Notes under the pieces: model-generated | The model's input: the letters and a program-made list of their open reading frames with translations, nothing else | Told to the model about the DNA's origin: nothing | The model's database searches: none | DNA from: Lentinus brumalis | Lineage: Eukaryota; Basidiomycota; Agaricomycetes; Polyporales; Polyporaceae | Direction of reading: 5' to 3' | Length of the DNA stretch: 64,000 nt | NCBI GenBank assembly: GCA_001792895.1 | Contig: MARA01000004.1 | Span: forward strand, 1,426,001-1,490,000 | Shown here: positions 20,901 to 30,623 of the stretch, one piece after another | Layout: each line of letters opens with the position of its first letter | How positions within the stretch are numbered: position 1 is the first letter of the stretch | Program-made: the position numbers and the translations under genes

Positions 20901-21416
20901 ATGGCGGCTTACTGGGCTCGGGCGTCGAGAATATCGCGGATGGCATAAGTGATCGTCTCCACTCCCTCATCTTCCCACTGATCATCGTCCTCATCATCGA
21001 GATCCGGCATCCCTCCGAGATCTTGTATCCCTCCACTCACTGCGCCCTCCTGTGCTGACGATTCTTCCACGCCTTCCATTGGCGTATCTCCTCGCCAATC
21101 CGCTAGCGCTTGAAGAGTGTCTGTGCCGATTCCTAGAAATACAATAGCCTGTGATTAACCAGGTTCTCGATGGTATGGGAGTACGCGTACCTTGCGTTAC
21201 TGCCGTCTGACGATCCCCGACCTTTCTCCGCTCCTTCTCCAGTGCCTTCATCCCGACCCGCGTGCCCGAGAATGTGGAAATCGCATGGGTACCGGATGGC
21301 GTGGGATGATACTGTGGCCCCACGAAGTTGACCTTCCGCGAACCCGCCTTGCGTTTTGCCATGGGGCGTATGTGCAGGAGGGGAGGGACTGGGAGGGATG
21401 CCTCAGAGCTCGACAT
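17945..21416 (-). CDS. KDZ transposase, with one apparent frame break
   Basis: Multi-exon, start ATG 21416 or in-frame 21362, stop 17945. Seen: a cysteine-cluster entry (DWRAMNSCHACSYE); DGNNSLKR with the first catalytic Asp near 20125; GDPTDG, then NWKAAAADEKKRMWGAFDE and CRHGLILWIADMVRSGEL; YDIGCAF with the second Asp near 19600; FHGYSHSYNCQVQYHP; IEGVGLEDFETSERVF with the likely catalytic Glu; and a long basic helical C-terminus (YKVRTYLAKSLQRR ... REKPWTRPEVRETIKLSRR). Known: KDZ transposases have an RNase H-fold core behind cysteine-cluster domains. Between GDPTDG and NWKAA (about 19870-19905) the frame slips; this is either a single-base indel or a 35-nt intron that would remove GDPTDG. 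Confidence 0.9.
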
Positions 21417-22170
21417 TCTTATAATCCGTAGGGGAGAGACTAGTAGGAATATGACAAGCTAGTTATCGATGAGAGAACGCCTCGGACAATAGGATCAACC
21501 GCGTTTTGCGACCTACAAAGCGTCTGGTAAGATGTGTGGCCGCACACGATCAGTAGATTTGCAATCTTCGATTCGACCGGAGATCTCCCTAGAAGGCAGA
21601 TCTCCATCGCTAAACGGACTGCTTGGGCGGTCGCTCTGGCGATATGGCTTGCCTGCTCGTGCTCTGTGAGCTCATAGTAACAGCGTAGAATGCAGCTCGT
21701 GTTGCGGAGGGAAGTACTAGAGAGCAGACAGAGGGGCAAGCAGAGACTGGCCACGGCGGGAAATGCGGATCAAATCTTGATCGGAGTGCGGTATAACAAA
21801 CCTCCGGGTTAATGTGTCTGTTGGGGCTATCCTGGGCTATCTAAGGGTGCTGACCGACATCCACCACGGTGTGCAGGAAACAAGGATGTGCTAGGTACTC
21901 ATAGAATGCGGCGCGACGGCGGGAGGGGCGCGGACACCTTCGACGGGGAGAGCAGGAGGCGCACGGGCGGGGAGTCCGGCAGAATCTTGCCCAGGCACGG
22001 CCTTGATGGCATCACTCAAGAGCTTTCTCCCTGCCACGTGGGCTCCAGGCGCGGCGGCTCGCGCTGGGCAGGAAGAGGCGGGAAGGCGGGGCGGGAGAGC
22101 TACACGACGTAGGAGACGTCGGGGGGTTAAGATGCTATCAGGGCCGGATTGCGCTCGTGTATACGAGGGC
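21417..22170. other. KDZ right subterminal region and transposase promoter side
   Basis: No gene supported. Upstream region of the KDZ transposase; ends where the right terminal inverted repeat begins. Confidence 0.5.
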
Positions 22171-22726
22171 GTACATACCAAACTCATGGGTATTGACTCA
22201 GTAGGAGCGGCGGGACAGCGGGCGCGCAGGCGGGAAGGCGGGAGAGAGCGCGCGAACGTCCTTGACGCAGTGCCGCGACGTCGAGAGCTACAACGGCCAT
22301 CAGCATTGAATAGAGCTCGATGAGCCGAGCGCGTACATACAAGAATCATGCCGAGAGGACCAGTGGAAGGGACGGGACGGCGGGAACAGCGAGCTCGCTG
22401 TCGGGGACAGCGAGCACGGCGTCCCTGACGCCCTGTGGCGGCGCGGAGGGCGCTGGCAGGCACGTTCACGCGCGCGGGCATTTGCCGGGGCACGGGATTG
22501 ATGGCGCTGATGGCTTACGTAGTCCGGATGGCGCGCCCGAAGTCCCCGAGGGGGCGGGATGGCCGACACTTGGAGGGCGGGAGGAACCCTTCTGCTTTAG
22601 GGAACGGGCAGGAAATAATGGTAGTGGTACTCGTAGTCGTCAAATAGCAGGGAAAGGAGTCTATCAAACCCGGGATGAAATCTGTGGCGGGGGTTAATCA
22701 ATCTCTGATGGTGTGATGTCCAGGTG
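22171..22726 (-). repeat. KDZ right terminal inverted repeat
   Basis: Reverse complement of 12701-13256. Three of the roughly four mismatches I can see are CpG versus TpG/CpA. Confidence 0.93.
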
Positions 22727-22734
22727 AAACGACC

Positions 22735-24173
22735 ACGCAACCGCAAGGTCGTCGACTGCAAATGGGTCTTCAAGATCAGACGCAGCCCCGACGGCGAAAT
22801 CCTACGCTACAAGGCCCGCCTCGTCGCAAAAGGGTTCACGCAAGTCGAGGGAATCGACTACTCCGAGATGTTCGCCCCCGTCACGAAGTTCGCAAGCATT
22901 CGAGCACTACTAGCAATCGCTGCGAAGCACGACCTCGAGGTTCACCAGATGGACGTCACGTCGGCGTTCCTAAACGGCGACCTCGAGGAGGAGATCTTCA
23001 TGGAACCTCCGCCAGGTTTTTCGCAAGGACAAGTCCACCGTCTGGAAGCTGTGGAAGTCCCTCTACGGCTTGAAGCAGGCGAGTCGCGAGTGGTACAAGA
23101 AGCTCCGCGAGCTCTTCGGGGATGTCGGCTACACACGGAACGAGGCCGACCACGGCGTGTTCTTCAAGCACGTAGACAGCGAACTCGTCATCGTCGCCGT
23201 CTATGTCGACGACATGCTCGTGTTTGCCAAGGACACGGCCACAGTCGAACGCATCAAGGCCGAACTCGGAGTTCCATACGAGGTGAAGGATCTTGGAGAG
23301 GCACACTGGATCCTCGGCATGGAAGTCACCCGCGACCGCGCACGCCGCACCATCACGCTCTCCCAGCGCAAGTACGTCGAGGACATCCTCGAGTCTATGG
23401 GGATGAGCGACTGCCGTCCCGTCTCGACGCCGATGGCAGCCAACCAAAAGCTCGTCAAACTCACCACCCCGGAGGTTGACGTGCACGCCTACCAGAGCAC
23501 GCTCGGTTCTCTCATGTACGTCATGCTGGGGACCCGCTCTGACCTTGGTTTTGCAGTGGGCGCGCTCAGCAAGCACGCCTCGTGTCCTGGACAGGAACAC
23601 TGGAACGCACTGAAGCACATTTACAGGTACTTGCGCGGCACAACGGACCGTGCGCTCGTCTTCGACGGCAGCTCCTCCTGCCCCGAGAACGGCGCGTTGG
23701 TCGGGTTTGTCGATGCGGACTGGGCCAGCGACATCAATGATCGTCGCTCGGTCACGGGCTACGTCTTCACGCTCTCGGGCGCAGCGATCAGCTGGCAGTC
23801 CAAGAAGCAGACGTCGGTCGCGCAATCCAGCACCGAGCCAGAGTACGTCGCGCTCGCGTCAGCTGCCAAGGAGGCCCTCTGGCTCAGGACGTTCCTGTCG
23901 TCGATGTTCGGCACGACGTTCGACGCACCTGGAGGGTCAGGCACGCTGCTCCTCGTCGACAATCAGTCGGCGATGGCTTTGGCGAAGAACTCGACGTTCC
24001 ACGACCGGACGAAGCACATCGCGATCCGCCACCATTTCATCCGAGATGAAATCGAGCAGAAGACGATTCGTGCCAAGTACATCCCTACTGGGGACCAGGT
24101 CGCTGACGTCTTGACGAAGGCCTTGCCTCGGGAGAAGCACGAGAAGTTCGCTCTCGGCATGGGCCTGCTTTGA
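22735..24173 (+). pseudogene. copia polyprotein part 4: reverse transcriptase and RNase H
   Basis: Begins RNRKVVDCKWVFKI, then YKARLVAKGFTQ, MDVTSAFLNGDL, and after a frame slip at a T5 run (23017-23021) SLYGLKQASREWYKKL, YVDDMLVF (RT catalytic YVDD), and LGMEVTRD. RNase H follows with GFVDADWASD, RRSVTGYVF, STEPEYVAL, LLVDNQSAM and HIAIRHHFIRDE. Stop TGA at 24171-24173. Apart from the homopolymer slip every core motif is intact. Confidence 0.92.
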
Positions 24174-24263
24174 CGGACACTTTACTGTACCTCGGACATT
24201 CGTACATTCTTCGTTCGCTCGTTCGTTACCAGTAATGTAGTACTATGATCCGTTGAGTGGGCG

Positions 24264-24586
24264 TGTTGAAAGTGGACTATTAGCATAAAAGTACACCGTA
24301 CATAGTATCTTACTTAATGCTTACTTACTTACTTATCCTCGTTTGAAACCACTTACTATTACGTAATCCCTTTCGCGACTTTACTTCGTGGTTTTTTCTC
24401 TCTCTCTCCTCAGCTGTTGACACCCAAGTGCACCAGACTGAGGTGAGATCCTACTCATATATTCTGTAGACGACTCTAGCTAACACACATGTAGTTCTGC
24501 GTCGTCCTAGATAAATATATTCAAGCTGTTGACACCCAAGTGCACCAGACTGAGTTCTGTGTCGTCCTAGACCACTATTTACAACA
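24264..24586 (+). repeat. copia 3' LTR
   Basis: 323 bp, TGTTGAAAGTGG...TTACAACA. A weak purine stretch (GAGTGGGCG) directly precedes it and may be the polypurine tract. Confidence 0.93.
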
Positions 24587-25230
24587 TGTTCTTCATCGCA
24601 TTGATGAACGTCTGTTGTTTACGGAGGTCCTCGAGCAACGCCTCTCGCGGTGCCCCCGTCTCCTCGTACCAACCATATGGGGGCTCTTCCTCCTCTTCCT
24701 CTTCCTCCTCGACGGGATGCGCATTAGGCGGACACGGAGACGCAGGAGGACTGGGAGGGCAGAAGTCGTCGTCGTTGTCTGGGAAGGGCAAGGGCTCCTC
24801 CTCGTGCTCCTCCTCTCCAGGGGGCGGCGTGCCTTGTTCATCGTGGGGGATGTGCTGCTCTTCATCTTGCGACACACTTGACAGAAATGCGACGCGACGA
24901 GAGGAACCTGCACCGGAGGTATTCTGCGAGAAGTGAGGAGGTGAGTAAGTAAAGACTGACGCAGCACATGCACATATACTCACCTCGACGCATCTCCGCT
25001 TTGCCTATCCTGTTGCCCCGCTACTCTTCAACCCCGCCGCAGCCTTCCCAGCACCTATTGCATTTCCTAGAAATCTCTTGAACACCTCCAGCATTGGCTT
25101 CTTGCGGAAGGGCGCGTGCTCGTGGTATGTCGACTTGCTAACTTCGTGATCGACGCCTCCGCAGCGTTCATTGCAGTCACACCAATAAGTTCATTTTGGC
25201 TTGAGATCGTCATCCGGAGACTTGCGCTTG
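24587..25230 (-). pseudogene. CACTA/Tnp2-like transposase remnant, N-terminal piece
   Basis: Reading leftwards: MPHKRKSPDDDLKPK starts near 25230, followed within a few codons by YWCDCNERCGG and VSKSTYHEHAPFRKK, a cysteine-rich entry like that of agaricomycete Tnp2-type transposases. Then comes a Pro/Glu-rich acidic linker with nine consecutive Glu and LLEDLRKQQTFINAMKN. The copia TGTTC duplication marks the break, and the continuation is at 3933-4207. Only the non-catalytic N-terminal region survives. A stop lies between MPHKRKSPDDDLKPK and the Cys motif unless spliced. Confidence 0.6.
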
Positions 25231-25576
25231 TGAGGCATGTCGGTGAGACGGCGAGGCCAAATGAGCGAGAGCGAGGCAGACAGCTGGCGGGAGAGGACAA
25301 GGGACACACGGGGACTGACAGCAGCGCAGACATGTCTATTGCAGACGGGATGCGTATATGTACAGGACACAGACGGGACACGGCCGTCGCCACACCAGTG
25401 AGCGCATGCGAGCGTGCCACGGCGATGGACATGGCCGTCGACGAGACAGAATGGCCGTCGCAGACTGGACATCCATATGCGACATGCCAAAAATAGGCGC
25501 GTTGCGTAGCCTCAAGGCCACGTTACCGTGCAAATACAGCCAGACAACGACTCTATATCTTTGTACGTTGGCATCC
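25231..25576. other. possible upstream end of the CACTA-like element
   Basis: No gene. Clustered GGACA/GACATG motifs (25300-25480) may be subterminal repeats. I could not define a terminal inverted repeat. Confidence 0.3.
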
Positions 25577-25655
25577 GAAACAATCCGACCGAGTTCTCAC
25601 CTCTGAAACAATCCGACCGAGTTCTCACCTCCGAAACAATCCGACCGAGTATCTT
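25577..25655 (+). repeat. 28-bp tandem repeat, 2.8 copies
   Basis: Unit GAAACAATCCGACCGAGTTC plus TCACCTCY, at 25577-25604, 25605-25632 and a partial copy from 25633. Confidence 0.9.
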
Positions 25656-25669
25656 GACCACCGGCGTGA

Positions 25670-25885
25670 CAGCTGTTATCATATCGATAGAGACTTCGCG
25701 ACACCTACGTAAAGATGTTCGGCAGAGGCGGACCATGAAAAAAGGTACCGCGAATCCAACTCAGTCTGGGCGGCGTCCTCACGTAGGTTCGCTAGAGAGC
25801 GGACTCAAGATATTGATGAAGTTCGACCTCTTCCGAACATCTTTACATAGGTGCCTCAAAGTCTCTATTGATATGATAACAGCTG
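25670..25885. mobile_element. 216-bp imperfect inverted-repeat element, putative MITE
   Basis: Arms of about 65 bp (25670-25734 and 25821-25885) pair as inverted repeats at roughly 85% identity, starting CAGCTGTTATCATATC. No flanking duplication found, so element status is inferred. Confidence 0.55.
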
Positions 25886-26158
25886 GAACATTTGAGCTCT
25901 CGAACACGGCTGGCTGAGCGTCAATCACAGATGAACCGGAACTATCACCACCAACTCAAGCGACCACTACACGGCCAACTGCCAGGGGCGGTGTGGTCTC
26001 ACAGCTTGTGTGCGCTCACTCATTTCCAAGTTGCATCCTGCCCTCGAGCCCTCCGCTAAGCTTGTTCTGCGTGTTGTCATCTTCGTACGCTTTCTCTTCT
26101 TTCACCTCCACCTCATATACTGATATCACATGATGACGCCTCCCAGCGTCGCTTCTGT

Positions 26159-27033
26159 ATGGAAAACCCAGGAGCCTTGAATTGCGAAGACACCCCAGTT
26201 GGGCAGCAACACTCGACAAACTCGGGTAAGCGCAAGCGTGACCATGGTGGGCCGTTCTGGGAGCAAGTCGAGGACTTCCTCAAGGACAAGGTCAGGGAGT
26301 TTGGTGAAGATATCACGTCAGAGGACTGGAAGACATACGTCATTCAATTTGTTCGCTGTGACCAGCTAGACTAACAATCGAGTAGATATATCAACGAGGC
26401 CCTCCAGGAAGAGAGGCGACGCTTCCCCGATGACCATCTCCCGCTGCTCCCGCAGATCGATCTCTCCCCACGCATCGTCTCGGGGATCAACGCCAGCCTC
26501 AATGACCTCGGCTCCATGGACGACGTGTTCACGACTGCACTGACCAACACGCACCCTCAGGCTCGTGGCATGGAGAGTGGAGAGCCTCATCATGGACGTG
26601 CTCATACGCTGCCCGAGGCAATCCCCAGCTCGCCATTCTCGCCATCAATTTCGCGCCTCTCCCCTCTCCAAACTTCTTTGGCACTCCCGGCACTCCTGCT
26701 CTGTCATCGTCCCAACTTTCGAACCCTTCCTTCGTCCCTTCGGCTTCATCCTTCCATCAGAGCGCCACTGGTTCCTCCTCGGTGCATCTTCCTCCTCTTT
26801 CCGATCTCCGTGGTGGCCTGCAACTCCGCAACGTGGGCAGCTCTGACACTTCTACCGCCCATGCAGCTGGTGTGCGTAGCGCATCTGATTGGCTTGCCAA
26901 TGTGGATGGCGGCTCCTCCAGTGACAAGGAGAATTGCCCGCCCTCGCAGCTTGCCATTCCCGATGGGCGTGCCTTCAACTTCAATGCCTCCGGCATGTCC
27001 TCGTTCTCCCACGACGGGCATGCTGCATGGTGA
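26159..27033 (+). CDS. hypothetical protein, exon structure uncertain
   Basis: Not recognised. Exon-like blocks: from ATG 26159 with SGKRKRDHGGPFWEQVEDFL and FGEDITSEDWKTYV; then from about 26392 INEALQEERRRFPDDHLPLL and GINASLNDLGSMDDVFTTAL; then in another frame a Ser/Thr/Pro-rich part NFFGTPGTPALSSSQLSN ending near 27033. The blocks are in three frames, and I could not place all splice sites. A possible further exon with a GT-AG intron at 27068-27121 follows. Amphipathic N-terminal block plus disordered tail; could be a degraded gene next to the transposon cluster. Confidence 0.4.
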
Positions 27034-27470
27034 TCGTCAACACGATGAACGCCTACCTGGATCTTCGTAAGTGCTGCGCAGTCCCCAGTGTATCTTCGTC
27101 ACTGACTTGTGTTCTCCGCAGTGCCATTGATCATGTTCCCTTGTATAGGTGAAGCCCGCATAGTATTCGTAGCCAGTAGTACATGTACGCGCGAGCGACA
27201 GAGGATGGTAGATATCCACGTAATGCATCGTCGAATGCCATGTTTTATGATTGCCTATTGTTGCCGCTTTTGGCAAGACGCCGAGGTCCGAGGCCTGATC
27301 ATCGCCATCACCTACCTGAATCAACATCAACCAGTTCATGAATCTTTCATGAAACCTTCACGCCGTGGATTGAACCACAATTGAATGTTAGAGCAAATTG
27401 ACGGATTCATCTATAGCCGTCCTAGAATCAGCCATTTCGCAAACACTCTGCGAACTGACGCTCTCCCGTG
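27034..27470. other. no supported gene
   Basis: Except for the possible 3' exon after 27121, I see only chance open frames here. Confidence 0.4.
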
Positions 27471-27935
27471 TAGGGCTGCTCAATTCTGGTCGGTCGGTCG
27501 GTCGCTGGTCGCTGAGTGAGCGCTGGAGGTGATGCGAGACTAGGCGAGACTGCCGACGTCGTCTCCTTCCTACTTCAGCCTCGCTAAAAAATTGTCCCAA
27601 ATTTCCCACGTGCATCCGGATGTTAAGCCCTTAAGCGCCCAAGTTCCGGCCACTTGTGAGTCCTTCAGATGCCATGTTGCGGCCAAATAGATACATAGGG
27701 CACTTCAGAGAGTCCTACTGTACAGGTTGAAGTCGTCACCAAAAGTCGCAGTAGCCTCAGTAATGAGATAGAAAGTGCATCCGGATGAAAAATGCATCTG
27801 GATCTATCTGGATTCACGTGGGAAAGTTACGACAATTATTTAAGTCGGCTAGAGGCCTCATCAATGTGTTCAGCGACCAAGAGCGACCAGCGACCAGCGA
27901 CCGACCGACCGACCGACCAGAATTGAGCAGCCCTA
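27471..27935. mobile_element. 465-bp foldback element with long terminal inverted repeats
   Basis: Ends TAGGGCTGCTCAATTCTGGT and its complement, followed by (GGTC)n tracts (TCGGTCGGTCGG) on both sides; arm similarity continues imperfectly to the CCCACGTG motifs about 140 bp in. The YAGNG-type ends suggest hAT, but flanking 8-mers CTCCCGTG and CTGGCTTC do not match. CATCCGGATG palindromes occur inside. Non-coding. Confidence 0.7.
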
Positions 27936-27946
27936 CTGGCTTCTCC

Positions 27947-28414
27947 TCATCTTCCACTTCCGCTTGCCTGCGTCCAGTCCTGGAAACCACCTTCACACAT
28001 CTTGAATTTCGTGAGCCGAGCCGAGAGAGAATGTAATGAGCGCAGGTCCATCAGCGTGCAATACGCCTGCGTAGAGACGGCGTCGCCAACCCTGAAAGGT
28101 CTGGCACCAGAGTCAGGTTTTTGTGAGACAGGTGAAGGGAAATAATAAGGAGAGCATACCTGCGGCCCGTCACCCTGACTAGCATTGTGATCATTACAGC
28201 TATTTCCATAACAAGTGGCCGCCCAACTCCGACTGACGCACGTACACTTTTGACGCAAATAATTCAAGAAATTCAGACAATTCGTGCGCACCCAGTCTAC
28301 GTCTTCGTAGGGCTTACAATCAACGTGGTAGGGCTGCCCGAGGTACCCCCAGTCTGCCTGAGCAATTTGAGAGCCCGGTAAGTGTGCTGTAGCAAGATGG
28401 ATGCACCAGGTCAT
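27947..28414 (-). CDS. putative small cysteine-rich protein
   Basis: Minus-strand frame with evenly spaced cysteines: VDCKPYEDVDWVRTNC, QKCTCVSRSWAATC, GNSCNDHNASQGDG, then after a possible 68-nt intron GDAVSTQAYCTLMD. Cys-rich composition suggests an extracellular protein, but no convincing signal peptide is seen at the annotated start, and the intron would shift frame. Not recognised. Confidence 0.35.
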   Translation of the reverse strand: MTWCIHLATAHLPGSQIAQADWGYLGQPYHVDCKPYEDVDWVRTNCLNFLNYLRQKCTCVSRSWAATCYGNSCNDHNASQGDGPQVCSPYYFPSPVSQKPDSGARPFRVGDAVSTQAYCTLMDLRSLHSLSARLTKFKMCEGGFQDWTQASGSGR

Positions 28415-29126
28415 CGATGGCTCTCAGAGCATCCTGCTCGAGGGCTACGGTCGTATGCAACCTGAATTGTACTTCTGTGACTGCGGTATCCATTCTCGTG
28501 GCAGATTAAGTGCCTTTTGTGTCCCTCCGGCCGCTGTAGATGAGTGTAGATGTTCGCCGTCATCCACGGATATAAGCGCTCGATGACGGGACCGCTGCGT
28601 CGTCCCATTGCTGGGGTATATGTGTCTCGCGGACGCTCACAAACTCACAGAAAGACTGGTAGGACCCACACGAGCTCACAGAGATGTGTCGCTGGGCTCA
28701 GGAGGCACCCACAATATCGAGGATTTTTCGAATTTTTCGTGCAGAATGTGCAGTGCGCAAGTGGCGCCCGGCCACTTGTTTTGGAAATAGCTGTATTGGG
28801 GACAAAGAGTTCGCCTGTGAAGCTGAAGCCTGAGGCTGGGGGGCGGACGAAACGGCAGGTAGCTATGTGCGTGAACGCCACTGTGACCTTCTCGAGAAGT
28901 ACTAGCACGATCGAGCATCGCGTGTATCGGTACATACCACGCGTACGTCTGGATGCATGCGCGAAACTCTGAGATGAGCAAATTGGTCCCAGGGGTATCA
29001 ATTACACGGCGCACGAATTATACAGAATAAGTACAAAAGCAGTCCGGAGGGAGTCCGTCATGGATCATCATAGGTCGTGAACACTTCGTGAACATGACAC
29101 AGGGTGCGACGAGGACAGCATGCCGT
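28415..29126. other. no supported gene
   Basis: Intergenic; contains the 3' side of PMP3. Only short open frames without domain features. Confidence 0.4.
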
Positions 29127-29466
29127 CTAGTATTTTAGGATGATGTAGAGCGCGTGGATGATACCGGGGATGTAGCCGAGAATCGTCTGTGCAGACGAAG
29201 ACAGTGAGTCGTTGTGGCGAACGCATGACGGGGGGAGACTCACGAGGAGGATGTTGATGAGGAAGTCCACGTTGCAGCCTCGCTCGAGGAAGACACCGAC
29301 TGGCGGAATGAAGATGGCGAAGCTGGGGCAACGACGTCAGAATCGGACCACACGGCCGTGAGCAGGATGGGCTACATACAGGATCTACAGGGGACGGTGA
29401 GTACGACGGATACACGGACGTGGGACGGGCACGCACCTTGCAGATGTCAGAAGCAGTGAACGCCAT
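29127..29466 (-). CDS. PMP3: Pmp3/UPF0057 plasma membrane proteolipid
   Basis: Four exons: 29437-29466, 29380-29384 (only 5 nt), 29244-29322, 29127-29186, all with GT-AG borders, giving 57 residues. The product reads MAFTASDICK, then IPPVGVFLERGCNVDFLINI and TILGYIPGIIHALYIILKY, the full family signature with two membrane helices. Known: Pmp3 proteins are small plasma-membrane proteolipids that affect membrane potential and cation tolerance. The 5-nt exon supplies Ile-Leu; skipping it destroys the frame. The ATG lies 103 bp from that of the divergent BNA7-like gene. Confidence 0.93.
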
Positions 29467-29513
29467 GGTGGTAGGAGGGATATGGTGGGGGTAGCGCGTA
29501 GGAGGAACGCAGG

Positions 29514-29520
29514 TATATAA
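29514..29520 (+). promoter_or_regulatory. TATA box in a short divergent promoter
   Basis: TATATAA 50 bp before the formamidase ATG (29570), inside the 103-bp gap shared with PMP3. Confidence 0.5.
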
Positions 29521-29569
29521 GCGTCGGAGGGGGTGACGTCATGATTGTTCGTGCGTCAGAGCGACGACG

Positions 29570-30384
29570 ATGGACCTCGAGTACGGCCGCGACGCCCGGC
29601 ACCGATTCGACTACTACCCTCCGCCCGGAGACGCACAGGCTGGCCCACTCCTCGTCTGGGTCCACGGCGGTGCCTGGCGCAGCGAGGACAAGGCCGACTA
29701 TGCCGACCTCGCCCGCAGCCTCGTCCGCCGCACCGCCTGCCCCGTCGCAGTCCCCAACTACCGCCTCACCTCTCCGCAGGAGCCCATACAGCACCCCGCA
29801 CACGCCAGCGATCTCCTCCGCTTCCTCCACTTCCTCCTCCGAGCCCCGCAGCATGCCACGAACTGCCCCGGGCTCCCCCTGCCGGCCTCGTCCTCATAGG
29901 ACACAGCTGCTCGGCCCACATGCTGTCATCCATTCTCTTCTCGGGCCCTTTCCCCGAGCTCGAACCCTCCCCGCAGCTCCTCGCCGCCACACGGGCCGTC
30001 ATCGTCTCCGAGGGCATATACGACGTCGACGCCCTCCTCCGCTCCTTCCCCGACTACAAGCAGTGGTTCATCGCGAACGCCTTCGGTGACCGCCCCACGT
30101 ACTCAGACGTGAACGTGGCGTCGTACCCCCTTCGTCCCGGCACCGAGCACATCCACTGGCTCGTGCTTCACTCCAAGGCGGACGTCCTCGTCGACCAGCT
30201 CCAAAGCGAGACTTTCTTCGCCCACCTGCTCTCGCTCAAGGCCAACGTCTCGAAGAACTTTGACGACCTGAACCAGAACCACAACGACCTCCTACACAGT
30301 GATATCTACGCCCAGATCGTCGCTGACTTCACTGCAGCCGTGCGTGCCCCACCCGCAGTTGCTGCGCAAACGCCGATCTCGTAA
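29570..30384 (+). CDS. BNA7: kynurenine formamidase (arylformamidase), alpha/beta hydrolase
   Basis: Hydrolyses N-formylkynurenine to kynurenine in tryptophan breakdown. Seen: LLVWVHGGAWRSEDKADYAD (HGGxW oxyanion motif), VAVPNYRLTSP, LIGHSCSAHM (nucleophile elbow GxSxx), FPELEPSPQL, and GTEHIHWLVLHSKAD with downstream QNHNDLLHSD (likely His). About 270 residues, no introns. The first 109 codons and the rest are one frame apart; the break falls around 29865-29890 in a C/G-rich run (GCCCCGGGCTCCCCCTGCC). The conserved text continues straight across, so a sequencing/assembly indel is more likely than decay. Confidence 0.82.
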
Positions 30385-30623
30385 GATTAGGTGTGCAGTC
30401 AGTTCCGTCGATCGCTGTGTGTTCCTTGCGAAGCTTACCTTGACTGTGGCACTGCTACAGCCCCACTGCAAGGTGCAAAGCTGCCCCGGGGCCGATCGTA
30501 GAACGTGGCGGCGGGTGTAAAGTACCAGTGAAAGAGTTCAGGCGGTATGTATGATCTCCAGTGGAAGTCCAGTTGTTGTTGTACACGAATACACTCTGCT
30601 TGATACCTATTCGTTGCGTTGCC

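Larger units (their letters stand above)
12701..22726 (-). mobile_element. KDZ (Kyakuja-Dileera-Zisupton) DNA transposon, 10,026 bp, with three genes
   Basis: Seen: both ends start CACCTGGACATCACACC and are flanked by the 8-bp duplication AAACGACC (12693-12700, 22727-22734). Terminal inverted repeats run 556 bp with about four mismatches. Three spliced genes lie on the minus strand: KDZ transposase, an RNase H1-N/viroplasmin-like protein, and an HMG-box-like protein. Removing the element and one duplication copy restores the copia frame (KRP then RNRKVVDCKW). Known: KDZ transposons are a class of large elements expanded in basidiomycetes, in some species linked with TET/JBP genes; none is seen here. 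Confidence 0.95.
4208..24586 (+). mobile_element. Ty1/copia LTR retrotransposon, interrupted by three nested insertions
   Basis: Seen: two LTRs starting TGTTGAAAGTGG and ending TTACAACA (4208-4528 and 24264-24586), flanked by the 5-bp duplication TGTTC (4203-4207, 24587-24591). Gag, zinc knuckle, protease, integrase, reverse transcriptase and RNase H occur in that order, the copia order. Integrase before RT separates it from gypsy. The LTRs differ by only about three substitutions and a 2-bp microsatellite change. Without its inserts the element would be about 5.2 kb. It carries at least three frame breaks plus three insertions, so it cannot move by itself now. Confidence 0.95.

Noticed and set aside
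12701..22726. TET/JBP dioxygenase cargo in the KDZ element
   Set aside because: Looked for because some basidiomycete KDZ elements are linked to TET/JBP genes. No HxD...H...R dioxygenase motif set was found in any of the three genes.
27471..27935. Calling a target duplication for the foldback element
   Set aside because: The flanking 8-mers CTCCCGTG and CTGGCTTC share too few bases.
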